A stretch of 64,000 bases of DNA from JBBDMW01 sp040878005. Lineage in GTDB: Bacteria; Chloroflexota; Dehalococcoidia; Lucifugimonadales; Lucifugimonadaceae. Position numbers and translations under genes: made by a program. Shown here in pieces: positions 35,905 through 43,892 of this stretch (within the stretch, counting starts at the first letter, position 1; each line of letters begins with the position of its first letter). The DNA lies in assembly GCA_040878005.1 (NCBI GenBank), contig JBBDMW010000023.1:1-64000 (forward strand). The letters are read 5' to 3'. Under the pieces are notes generated by a model. The model had not been told where the DNA came from, did not search any database, and worked only from the letters and a program-made list of their open reading frames with translations.

Positions 35905-37423
35905 CGCTGTGGTTGGAGTGGCTGCACCGTCCACCGGGCCAGAGGCGCTGGATGCTCATGGCAGCATGGCTGAGCTTTTTCGTGCGACCGCGTCTCAATA
36001 TCATTCCAAGACGGCCATTGTTTACGACGAAACTCGCCTCACCTGGGGTGATGTTGAGCGGGCAGTCGCGGGGCGGATGGCCCGGCTGGCTCAACTGGAA
36101 GTTACCAGTGGGGATGCAGTGGTCTTGCTGCTGCCCAATACACCGGCGTTCGCAATCACATTCCTTGCCACCATAAGCCTTGGAGCGGTGGCTGTACCTC
36201 TCAATCCGGCTTACGTTCCTGAGGAAGTGGCGCGTTACATCCGAAACGCCAGTGCAAGTTGCGTTGTGACCACGGATGAAATTGCTGGACGTCTTAGGGA
36301 TGCTCTCAGCGTATCAGGTGTGAAGATTCTTGTGACTGAGCGCCACGGCTGTGAGGATTCGGGAACGGCAGAGGCCTCATTCCCGCCGGTCACTCTGGAT
36401 ACGGTGGCGTTGTACGGGTACTCGTCTGGCTCCACAGGAGAGCCAAAGCGTGTATCGAGAACACACCGGAACCTTATCGCTGAGTCCGCAGGGTTCACGG
36501 CCACTGTGGGTGTCACGTCTGACGACGTGGTGTTGGCGGTGGTTCCGCTGTTTCACGCTCACGGCCTGGGCAACGCGTTGATGGCTGCCGTGCGCTCAGG
36601 TGCAACGCTAGTGATGGAAGAGGAGTTCCGGCGCAGGCCGGTGCTTGATCTCATTGCACGTGAGCGGGTGACTGTGTTCCCGGGTGTGCCATTCATCTTT
36701 GATGCGCTCGCTGATACTAAGCCGTCCGGTGTGACTGATCTCACCTCACTCAGGCTCTGCTTTTCAGCGGGCGCACACCTGTCACCCGAGATTCACCGGA
36801 AGTTTTTGGATCGCCATGGAGCGCACGTTCGCCAACTTTATGGATGCACCGAAGCGGGTTCCGTGACAATCAACCTGGATGATGACCCAACCGAGTCTGT
36901 CCTATCTGTGGGCAGGCCCATAGGGCACGGCCGGGTTGAGGTACGCGATGAAGATGGCCGGGTTTGTGCTCCCGGTGTGACCGGGGAGATAGCCATATCC
37001 AGCCCGACACTTACGCAGGCGTACGACGGGATGGAAGAGGCGACGCGTGAATCATTTAAAGATGGGTGGTTCATCACTGGCGACCTGGGCCACCTGGATG
37101 GGACGGGCGCCTTATACGTGACCGGCCGCAAGAAGATCTTCATATCGACCGCCGGGAACAAGGTTGACCCGGTGGAGGTGGAGCAGGTCATTGCCCAGCA
37201 CAAGGATGTGTCAGAAGTGGTGGTGGTGGGAGTGACCGGACCAGCGGGTGGTGGAGAGACAGTCAAGGCGGTGGTCGTTGCCATTGGACCCTGTGACCGG
37301 GCCGAGATCATTGCCTTCTGCCGCGAACGCCTGGCCGAGTTCAAGGTGCCGAGGATCGTGGAATTTCGCGATGCCATTCCCAAGAACCCGCTCGGCAAGG
37401 TGCTCAGGAAGTACCTGGTGTGA
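35897..37423 (+). CDS. Acyl-AMP ligase (ANL superfamily), carrier-protein loading type
   Basis: A 508-residue adenylating enzyme with the ATP loop YSSGSTGEPKR (Ser where Thr is usual), HAHGLGNAL and LYGCTEAG. Further marks are the hinge DGWFITGDLGHLDGTG, GRKKIFISTAGNKVDP and the C-terminal Lys in NPLGKVLRK. It adenylates a carboxylic acid and passes it to a thiol. The start ATG (35897) overlaps the acyl carrier protein gene (ATGACTGA), so the likely acceptor is that carrier and not CoA. Similar ligases accompany carrier proteins and two hydrolases in exosortase-A loci, but no exosortase gene is present here. Confidence 0.9.
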   Translation: MTDAVVGVAAPSTGPEALDAHGSMAELFRATASQYHSKTAIVYDETRLTWGDVERAVAGRMARLAQLEVTSGDAVVLLLPNTPAFAITFLATISLGAVAVPLNPAYVPEEVARYIRNASASCVVTTDEIAGRLRDALSVSGVKILVTERHGCEDSGTAEASFPPVTLDTVALYGYSSGSTGEPKRVSRTHRNLIAESAGFTATVGVTSDDVVLAVVPLFHAHGLGNALMAAVRSGATLVMEEEFRRRPVLDLIARERVTVFPGVPFIFDALADTKPSGVTDLTSLRLCFSAGAHLSPEIHRKFLDRHGAHVRQLYGCTEAGSVTINLDDDPTESVLSVGRPIGHGRVEVRDEDGRVCAPGVTGEIAISSPTLTQAYDGMEEATRESFKDGWFITGDLGHLDGTGALYVTGRKKIFISTAGNKVDPVEVEQVIAQHKDVSEVVVVGVTGPAGGGETVKAVVVAIGPCDRAEIIAFCRERLAEFKVPRIVEFRDAIPKNPLGKVLRKYLV

Positions 37424-37484
37424 GTTGACTACGGGTTAGACCAGCCGACGAAACCTGCTGGGGCTGGAAATCAGGAGTCGAAAC

Positions 37485-37949
37485 GTGGCTGAGATAGTCG
37501 ACCAGCAATCCGTACTGGACAAGATAAGGCAGTTCAGGCCCCTGTGGCGTCTGCTCCTCGCCACTCCGGGCACGCTCCAGGGAACACTTTCCGCGTACTT
37601 CGGAGCGCCGATCACCATCGAGGTCGTGTCGCAGGATATACGCGGCGGGCGGATTTGCCGCGCCGTGAACCTGGTATGCCGCAGCCGGGACATGGTGGTC
37701 TGCAGGGCGGAGACAGAGATATCCGTGGAGAACGAGGAAATTCGGCGGATGATCGAGGACAAGGATATTGGGCTGGGCCGCATCATCGCAATGCTCAATG
37801 TCCCTGCGAACTTCGAACTGGATAAAGTTGGACGTCAGAACGGCACATTTTGGAGAAACTACCGGCTAAGCGGCGACGGGTTCGAGTACGCGATCCGGGA
37901 GGAGTTCCCGATGCTCCTGTACGCGGACATACATGGTGAAGGGGCCTGA
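37485..37949 (+). CDS. Chorismate-lyase-like (DUF98-type) protein
   Basis: A 154-residue protein starting at GTG. Its strand order and phrases (FRPLWRLLLATPGTLQGTLSAYFG, ICRAVNLVCR, RAETEISV, DIGLGRIIAMLN, FWRNYRLS and YAIREEFPMLLY) fit the chorismate pyruvate-lyase-like fold of the UbiC/DUF98 group. UbiC releases 4-hydroxybenzoate from chorismate. If this protein works alike, it would provide an aromatic acid for the ligase next door, but assignment to the fold is from memory of the pattern. Its stop overlaps the next start by one base. Confidence 0.68.
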   Translation: MAEIVDQQSVLDKIRQFRPLWRLLLATPGTLQGTLSAYFGAPITIEVVSQDIRGGRICRAVNLVCRSRDMVVCRAETEISVENEEIRRMIEDKDIGLGRIIAMLNVPANFELDKVGRQNGTFWRNYRLSGDGFEYAIREEFPMLLYADIHGEGA

Positions 37950-38860
37950 TGAACATGTTTGCCGGCACGGCCCAGGCAGTTCAATTCAACCCGGATACAG
38001 GCGGGACCGAGACAGCCGAATATATCGATAAAAATGGTGAGCGGATACTCGTTTATTCCCACATGCCCGGCGGTGAGCCTAGCGGCGGAGCGCTCATATG
38101 CGGTTCATTCGGCCTGGCCTTTTCTCAGAACTACCGTAGAGAGGTCCTGCTTGCACGCTCCCTGGCTGATCGCGGAATCGCGGTGCGTCGCTTCCATTAC
38201 AGGGGGCTTGGCGAAAGCTCCGGCGACTCCAATGAAACGTCATTCGAGTCAATGCTGGAAGATGCTCTATGCGTCGCCGGGCCTCTTGTCGCTGAGTTGA
38301 AGGGGCGGCCTTTTGCCATTATGGGCACCAACTGGGGGGCGCAGATTGCATCTGCAGCCGCTGAACAATTGTCCGCAGATGCCCTGGCGCTATGGGACCC
38401 GGTCGTGAGTGGGCGCGACCTGTTCCGCCAGATCTTCAGGGCCAGGTGGGCAGGCCAGTTCAGCAGAGGCGGCTCGACTCCAACGACATCTGCCGAGCTG
38501 CTGGAAGCGATGCAGGCAAATGGCTCCGTGGACATACTGGGGTACCCGCTTTCGCACCGCTTTTATGAGGATGCGCTGCCCCGCCAGATTGACGGATGCC
38601 CTGAAACTCGGTCGATGTCCGTGTTGATTGTGTCCATGGGCGCTCGTGGCCGGCCTTCAAAGGCGCACGTTGCGCTGAGAGATTTGTTTGCTGACAAGGG
38701 GCATGATGCCGACGTGGTTTGTGCGGCGGGAGACGAGACGTGGTGGGTCAGTACAAGCGATGGATTTGTTCCGGAAGAGCGGCGGCCGCTCACCGCCTCA
38801 TCGCTGGAAGCGACCCTGTCGTGGATGGAACAGGTATTTGACGGCTCGCAGGAGGGATGA
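37949..38860 (+). CDS. Alpha/beta-hydrolase-fold protein with Asn at the nucleophile elbow
   Basis: A 303-residue alpha/beta hydrolase-like protein. It has FHYRGLGESSGDS after strand 4 and the elbow sequence IMGTNWGAQIASAAAEQL. In the G-x-Nuc-x-G frame the nucleophile position is Asn, not Ser, Cys or Asp, so classical hydrolysis is unlikely. A WDPV strand and an ETWWVS segment follow. It resembles one of the two exosortase-A-associated hydrolases in layout. Possible roles are acyl binding, transfer or structural pairing with the next protein. It overlaps both neighbours (1 and 4 bases), so all are co-translated. Confidence 0.8.
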   Translation: MNMFAGTAQAVQFNPDTGGTETAEYIDKNGERILVYSHMPGGEPSGGALICGSFGLAFSQNYRREVLLARSLADRGIAVRRFHYRGLGESSGDSNETSFESMLEDALCVAGPLVAELKGRPFAIMGTNWGAQIASAAAEQLSADALALWDPVVSGRDLFRQIFRARWAGQFSRGGSTPTTSAELLEAMQANGSVDILGYPLSHRFYEDALPRQIDGCPETRSMSVLIVSMGARGRPSKAHVALRDLFADKGHDADVVCAAGDETWWVSTSDGFVPEERRPLTASSLEATLSWMEQVFDGSQEG

Positions 38861-39897
38861 CGATGGCCATGGTGATGACAAACACTGTGACTGCGACTGA
38901 TTCACCGGTGTTTTTCCATGCGGGCGGGGAGAGCCTGTTTGGCGTCATCACCCACCCGGGGGCCGGGTACCGCAACCTGGGATTCGTGATCGCGAACAGC
39001 GCGGGGTACTACCTCGCATCCGGCCGCAACAGGGTGTGGCAACGCCTTGGACACAGGCTTAGCGACCGTGGCTTCCCGGCGATCCGGTTCACGTACCGTG
39101 GCACCGGTGACAGCACCGGCGCTGTTGACCAGTTCTCCCTCAGGGGATCATTTAGCCAGGATGTGGCTGGAGCGGTGGACTTCCTAACGCAGCAGGGCAT
39201 CGAGTCCGTGGCTGTGGTGGGGTCATGCTTCGGATCTCGCTGCGCCCTTGATGTTGCGGCGGAGCATCCAAATGTCAGGGCGGCCGTGTTGCTGTCGCCT
39301 CCCCTGCGTGACTCCGTGCTGGGCCAGGAGAAGTCCATGCGGGTGGCGCAAAACGTCAATACCCTTGGATATGTCCAGCGAGGGCTCAGGCTTCGGACGC
39401 TGCGGGCTATTTTTGAGCCGAAGCGCCGACAGGCATATCAACGGATTGTGGCCGCCAAGTTGAGCATGATCCGGCGCAGGTCGCCTCGGCACGGTCGCGT
39501 TGAACACCCCTCATGGATGAGCAGCAAGTTCCTCGATAACCTGTCTGCTGCCGTGTCGCGTGGCGTTCTTGTTCACCTGGTGTTCGGAGCAGATGAATCT
39601 TCATATGCTGACTTTGTTGCGGCGAAGGAAGGGCGGCTGGGGAAGATCCTTGCCGATGCAGGATCACTTGTAACGACCAGTATTCTGGATGGTCCGGTCC
39701 ACTCCCTCTGGGACATTGGCGTGCAGGACCGTGTGGTTGCCGAGGTGGAGAAGTGGGCGGCTGACAGCTGGCCGGAGGTCCGCAGGATCATGGCCGAGGG
39801 CGCTTTCCCCGGAGCCGCCACAACAGGCGCCACCACAACTTCTCCCCTGGAGGATCCGTCGAACGCCGCTTTGTCCCGGGTGGCGGAACAAAGGTAA
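38857..39897 (+). CDS. Alpha/beta-hydrolase-fold protein with Cys nucleophile
   Basis: A 346-residue alpha/beta hydrolase. It has FTYRGTGDSTG, the elbow VVGSCFGSRCALDVA with Cys in the nucleophile position, an acid candidate in FGADESSY and a His in DGPVHSLWD. A Cys nucleophile recalls dienelactone hydrolase and thioester acyl transfer. The start at 38857 overlaps the previous stop (ATGA); an in-frame ATG at 38863 has better spacing from GGAGGG. A low-complexity C-terminus (GAATTGATTTS) runs 110 bases into the convergent gene. It is last in the acyl-carrier operon. Confidence 0.84.
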   Translation: MTMAMVMTNTVTATDSPVFFHAGGESLFGVITHPGAGYRNLGFVIANSAGYYLASGRNRVWQRLGHRLSDRGFPAIRFTYRGTGDSTGAVDQFSLRGSFSQDVAGAVDFLTQQGIESVAVVGSCFGSRCALDVAAEHPNVRAAVLLSPPLRDSVLGQEKSMRVAQNVNTLGYVQRGLRLRTLRAIFEPKRRQAYQRIVAAKLSMIRRRSPRHGRVEHPSWMSSKFLDNLSAAVSRGVLVHLVFGADESSYADFVAAKEGRLGKILADAGSLVTTSILDGPVHSLWDIGVQDRVVAEVEKWAADSWPEVRRIMAEGAFPGAATTGATTTSPLEDPSNAALSRVAEQR

Positions 39898-40579
39898 ACG
39901 TGTCGTCGGGCGCAGGTTCGTCGAACGTCACGCTCACTATTTCGTCGCCAGCGAAGGCCTGGCCATCCATCAGTGCGGTCGAACGCAGGAGTACACCGCG
40001 CTCGGCATCCACCAGCAGTTCGTATTGATCTGCACCATGCCAGGGTGCGTGCGGGTAGCGTTTCTGACGGGCCAGCGCCGATACCCTTATGGCTTCTCGG
40101 CCGGCTTGGACCGTACGTTCAAGAACTTCAAGGGATGAAATTGCGGGGATAAGTGGCGCAGGGTCGAATGCACTGGGTAGATTCTCGTCCACGTTGTCCT
40201 GCATCCGCCCCGGACGTTTGGAGTCTTCATTTGTGATGACTCCGCTCCAAGGACTATAGACCAGCCAGAGGTCTCCGTTGATGACCTTGACGCTGACGCC
40301 CTTTCCACCTGGAAGGTCGATCTCGTGGCGCAGGTGTGATTGCTGCCGCACCCATAGGCGAGAGACCTGCTCAGTGATTTCATCGCGGGGTTGTACAGGC
40401 TCTGACCGGCCAGAGTAGGTCAACATCGCCACGCTTCCATGCGACTGTCGCGATGCCCATCTGTCCAGTGCCTCACGTGTCCGCGCTGGGTTGTGCCAAG
40501 TTCGAAGAGTCGCCTGAAAAACCGGCGACCGGTCACGCGCTCCGTGAAGAAGTTCCAGCACGTTTCCGACAGTGTCCAT
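39788..40579 (-). CDS. LolA-fold (outer-membrane lipoprotein carrier-like) protein
   Basis: A 263-residue protein whose second half shows the LolA/RseB-type half-barrel pattern: VKVINGDLWLVYSPWSG, YELLVDAERGVLLRSTALMDG and EIVSVTFDEPAPDDTFTFVPPPG. There is no signal peptide, unlike true periplasmic LolA. Cytoplasmic relatives of unknown role occur in other Gram-positive-type genomes. Its last 110 bases overlap the convergent hydrolase gene end, where both frames stay open. It probably binds a lipid or hydrophobic ligand, which is inference. Confidence 0.7.
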   Translation of the reverse strand: MDTVGNVLELLHGARDRSPVFQATLRTWHNPARTREALDRWASRQSHGSVAMLTYSGRSEPVQPRDEITEQVSRLWVRQQSHLRHEIDLPGGKGVSVKVINGDLWLVYSPWSGVITNEDSKRPGRMQDNVDENLPSAFDPAPLIPAISSLEVLERTVQAGREAIRVSALARQKRYPHAPWHGADQYELLVDAERGVLLRSTALMDGQAFAGDEIVSVTFDEPAPDDTFTFVPPPGTKRRSTDPPGEKLWWRLLWRLRGKRPRP

Positions 40580-40732
40580 AGGTGAGCCTCAGATCCGGGT
40601 TTAGCTGGTGGCACTGGTGAGGGCGCGACGCAGGCGCGCTCGAGGAGCAGCAGTTTATGATTGGCCGAGAAAATCGCAGCAGGCGCGGGTTCGCGTCCGA
40701 TTACCTGGCATTCTTTCGAACGAGGCACCAGC

Positions 40733-41728
40733 ATGTCGACTCCAGACGCCGCTTTCACGGTAGCAGCAGTGCAGGCGTCGCCGGTGTTCCTGGACAGGGA
40801 GGCCACGGTTGATAAGGCATGCGAATTAATCCTGGAAGCCGGACGTGGCGGCGCTGCACTGGTCGCCTTCCCTGAATCGTTCATTCCGGCATACCCAGAC
40901 TGGGCCTGGGCCATTCCCCCGGGGCAGGCAGGGATGTTGAATGAGCTTTACGGCGAGCTGCTCGCCAATTCAGTCGACATACCAGGCGAGGCTACGAAGA
41001 AGCTAGGCCAGGCCGCCAAGCGTGCCAAGGCTCATGTGGTCATGGGAGTCACCGAGCGCAATACGGAGGCAAGCGGAGGCTCACTCTACAACACCCTCCT
41101 GTACATCAATGACCGGGGTGAGATCATGGGCAAGCATCGCAAGCTGGTGCCCACGGCTGCTGAGAGGCTGGTCTGGGCCCAGGGCGATGGCAGCACGCTG
41201 GAGGTTTACGACACTCCGCTGGGCAGGCTCGGCGGCCTGATCTGCTGGGAGAACTATATGCCGCTGGCCCGGTACGCAATGTACGCATGGGGCACGCAGA
41301 TCTACGTCGCCGCCACATGGGACCGAAGTGACACATGGCTGGCCACCCTGCAGCACATCGCCAAGGAAGGGCAGGTCTATGTGCTGGGCTGCTGCATGGC
41401 CCTTCGCAAGGGTGACATCCCGGACCGGTACGACTTCAAGAAGCAGTTTTATGCCGACGCGCCAGAATGGATCAACGTTGGCAACAGCGCCATACTCAGC
41501 CCTGGCGGTGATTTCATAGTCGGCCCCCTTTCAGAGAGCGAAGGAATCCTGTACGCGGAGGTGGACCCGAAACGCCTCAGCGGTCCCAAATGGATGCTGG
41601 ACGTGGCTGGCCACTATGGTCGGCCAGACGTATTCGAACTGATTGTTCACACGGAGCCGCGACCGATGATTTCGGCCAGTTCAGCAGGGCCGGGTCCGGA
41701 GCCGTTGATAGGCTCCGTACCCGATTGA
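40733..41728 (+). CDS. Nitrilase-family carbon-nitrogen hydrolase
   Basis: A 331-residue nitrilase-branch enzyme with the full triad: Glu48 in VAFPESFIPAYP, Lys137 in GKHRKLVPT and nucleophile Cys171 in GGLICWENYMPLAR. The CWENYMPLAR phrase is typical of true nitrilases and cyanide hydratases, which turn nitriles into acids and ammonia. The frame is open to 40661, but the ATG at 40733 starts at the usual first strand (FTVAAVQASP). It stands alone between a LolA-like gene and an ABC exporter. Confidence 0.9.
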   Translation: MSTPDAAFTVAAVQASPVFLDREATVDKACELILEAGRGGAALVAFPESFIPAYPDWAWAIPPGQAGMLNELYGELLANSVDIPGEATKKLGQAAKRAKAHVVMGVTERNTEASGGSLYNTLLYINDRGEIMGKHRKLVPTAAERLVWAQGDGSTLEVYDTPLGRLGGLICWENYMPLARYAMYAWGTQIYVAATWDRSDTWLATLQHIAKEGQVYVLGCCMALRKGDIPDRYDFKKQFYADAPEWINVGNSAILSPGGDFIVGPLSESEGILYAEVDPKRLSGPKWMLDVAGHYGRPDVFELIVHTEPRPMISASSAGPGPEPLIGSVPD

Positions 41729-41742
41729 TGTAGCTGCGTGGA

Positions 41743-42522
41743 TCAGCGTGCCAGCCGCCGGAAGGCCCATAGAGTCACCGAATTGAGGATCAAGGCGAGG
41801 ATCCCCATGGAAAGCAGCGCTTTCCCGATGACGTCCCATTCATAGCCGGTGACCATGATCGAGCGTATGGCCTCAATGACGAAGGTGATGGGGTTCCATT
41901 CATTAATGGCCTGCATCCAACCCGGCATCAGCGCCGCCGGCACGAAGGCCGTCGACATGAAGAAGACCGGGAACAACATCAGGCTGAATGTGCTGGTCGC
42001 CTGTTCGCTCTTGGTGAGCAGTGCAGGAATAAAGCTTGCACCGGCGAGGGCGATCCCAAAGAAGCCGGCGATGACGAGGATAGACAGGAAGCCGCCCACA
42101 CCGGTTACGATCCTCGCTCCCAGGACCAGGCTGACGACTAGCAGGATTCCTGCCATGGCGGCTGCCTGCAAGAACAAGGGTGCCATCTCACCGCCCAGGA
42201 TGGACCAGCGGGCTATGGGGCTGGCCCGAAGCTTGTCGAGATAGCCGGTGCGGTACTCGACAAGTAGGCCATAGCCTGACCATGCCACCGCCATGAAGGC
42301 TGTGAAGGCGACCTGCCCAGGCGCAAGGTACGCGAGGTAATTCGACTGATCACCGAATCCTGGCAGTTGGACAATGTCCTGGTATAGCTGGCTGAATACC
42401 AGTAGCTGGATCAGCGGGAAGAATATGATGCTGATGAAGTTGGCCGGCACCCGGATGAACCGTCGTATGGTCCGCCGGCCCAGGTAGAACGTCTCGTAGG
42501 CGAAGGCGCCAATGGAACTCAT
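41743..42522 (-). CDS. ABC-2-type exporter permease (DrrB-like)
   Basis: A 259-residue membrane protein of the ABC-2 family with about six helices (for example LAYLAPGQVAFTAFMAV, LLVVSLVLGARI and FLSILVIAGFFGIALAGASFIPAL) and the C-terminal VIEAIRSIMVTGYEWD segment. It forms the export pore for the ATPase encoded just upstream (gap of four bases). Families like DrrAB export drugs, lipids or polysaccharides. Its substrate may be redox-active, given the SoxR-type promoter ahead of the operon. Confidence 0.9.
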   Translation of the reverse strand: MSSIGAFAYETFYLGRRTIRRFIRVPANFISIIFFPLIQLLVFSQLYQDIVQLPGFGDQSNYLAYLAPGQVAFTAFMAVAWSGYGLLVEYRTGYLDKLRASPIARWSILGGEMAPLFLQAAAMAGILLVVSLVLGARIVTGVGGFLSILVIAGFFGIALAGASFIPALLTKSEQATSTFSLMLFPVFFMSTAFVPAALMPGWMQAINEWNPITFVIEAIRSIMVTGYEWDVIGKALLSMGILALILNSVTLWAFRRLAR

Positions 42523-42526
42523 GTGT

Positions 42527-43543
42527 TTACCATCCCATGATGATCGGCTGATCGGCGGCCTCTTCGCGGATGCGGCGGCCGGTGTACTTCATGAACACGT
42601 CGTCAAGACTGGGCTGGCTCATCTGGAGCCCAGCGATGGTGAGGCCGTTTCCGTCGAGGCGTCTCAGCAGCCCCGGTATGGCGAGGCTGGCATTTGGCAC
42701 AGCGAGGGCAACGCCCACTGGGTGAGGTGTCACCGCACTGGCATCGACCATTCCCTCCAGCATCCGCTTCACCTCTGCGCGCTGGTCGTCAAGCTGGCCA
42801 TCGGTTGCCTCCAACTGGAGCACGACCGTGTCTGCGCCAACGGTGCGTTTCAGTTCACCCGGCGCACCTTCAACAACAATCTGGCCGTTGTCGATAATCG
42901 CCAGCCGGGAGCAAAGCCTGTCTGCTTCCTCCATATAGTGCGTCGTAAGCAACATGGTCGTGCCGGCCTGGTTGATGCGCTCCAACTCTTCCCAGAGTGC
43001 AGTCCGGCTCTGAGGATCCAGCCCTTCGGTTGGTTCATCGAGGATGAGCAACTCAGGCCTATGCATCAGTGCACTGGCCAGGTCAAGCCGCCGCCGCATG
43101 CCGCCTGAGTAGGTGCCGGTTAACTTTTTGCCGACTGATGCCAGTCCCATGAGTTCAAGCAATTCATCGGCGCGCCTGCGCACATCGGCCCGAGGCATGC
43201 GGTGCAGCCGTCCAGCCAACTCCAGCGTTTCACGTCCTGTAGAAAAGGCGTCGAGAGTTGCCGCCTGCATGGCGAGGCCCAGTCGCTTGCGCACCTCGTT
43301 TGGGTGAGAGGTCACGTTGAACCCTGCAACCCGCGCTGTGCCGCCAGTGGGGCGCAGCAAGGTAGACAGGATGCGGATGGTGGTCGTCTTACCTGCGCCG
43401 TTTGGCCCAAGGAAGCCGAACAGTTCACCTGGCTCGACCCCGAACGATATCCCGTCCACAGCGCGAGTCTCGCCGTAGACCTTTTCCAGGTCCGAAGCTT
43501 CAATTGCCAGTTCAGCTTGCGGATTCAAAGCGGACTCCTTCAT
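42527..43543 (-). CDS. ABC exporter ATPase (DrrA-like)
   Basis: A 338-residue ATP-binding subunit. The Walker A is GPNGAGKTTT, followed by a Q-loop (AMQ), the signature TYSGGMRRRLDLA, Walker B LLILDEPTEGLDP and a His switch TTHYMEEAD. A C-terminal extension is typical of the DrrA group. It pairs with the permease encoded four bases downstream. The ATG at 43543 has only weak ribosome-site support; a TTG five codons later has AAGGAG upstream. A SoxR-type promoter lies 46-76 bases before the ATG. Confidence 0.92.
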   Translation of the reverse strand: MKESALNPQAELAIEASDLEKVYGETRAVDGISFGVEPGELFGFLGPNGAGKTTTIRILSTLLRPTGGTARVAGFNVTSHPNEVRKRLGLAMQAATLDAFSTGRETLELAGRLHRMPRADVRRRADELLELMGLASVGKKLTGTYSGGMRRRLDLASALMHRPELLILDEPTEGLDPQSRTALWEELERINQAGTTMLLTTHYMEEADRLCSRLAIIDNGQIVVEGAPGELKRTVGADTVVLQLEATDGQLDDQRAEVKRMLEGMVDASAVTPHPVGVALAVPNASLAIPGLLRRLDGNGLTIAGLQMSQPSLDDVFMKYTGRRIREEAADQPIIMGW

Positions 43544-43588
43544 TCATCTGCTCATTGTTCCCGTGCTCAAGAGCTAGAAGAGAGTGCG

Positions 43589-43619
43589 AGTGTAAAACCT
43601 CAACATTACTTGAAGTCAA
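43589..43619 (-). promoter_or_regulatory. SoxR-type promoter of the ABC exporter (19-bp spacer)
   Basis: Read on the minus strand, -35 TTGACT (43619-43614) and -10 TACACT (43594-43589) are separated by exactly 19 bases, the long spacer that MerR-family activators need. The spacer holds most of an 18-base SoxR box. The whole reads like known SoxR targets of proteobacteria, and the exporter ATG is 46 bases downstream. Confidence 0.85.
43598..43615. promoter_or_regulatory. SoxR box 1
   Basis: CCTCAACATTACTTGAAG is close to the E. coli soxS operator CCTCAAGTTAACTTGAGG and keeps both half-sites (CCTCAA, TTGAAG) at the correct 6-base distance. It lies inside the exporter promoter. Confidence 0.85.
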
Positions 43620-43858
43620 GCGCAAACCTACATGAACGTCATGTGGAGGCGCCGACTGTTGAATGACCCGCATCTCCGGTGCTCCCGGTGGGGCCATGTT
43701 CACGATGTAAGTGAACCCCTGACGGTGGGGTCCAGATCAGGAAGAACAGGCTGAATAGTATCCGACAGCAGGCCAGTGAAGTCCAAGCTTCCTGGCGGTC
43801 AGAGTTTGTTACGAGACCGGCAGTGAGGCCTTTGTTCCAAAGGGCACAGACCCACCAA

Positions 43859-43876
43859 CCTCAACTAAACTTGAGG
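43859..43876. promoter_or_regulatory. SoxR box 2, in front of soxR
   Basis: CCTCAACTAAACTTGAGG has perfect dyad half-sites CCTCAA/TTGAGG and differs from the classic box only in central bases. It ends 16 bases before the soxR GTG. No good -35/-10 pair frames it, so it looks autoregulatory rather than activating. Confidence 0.85.
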
Positions 43877-43892
43877 CTAGGTGGAGGTGAGC

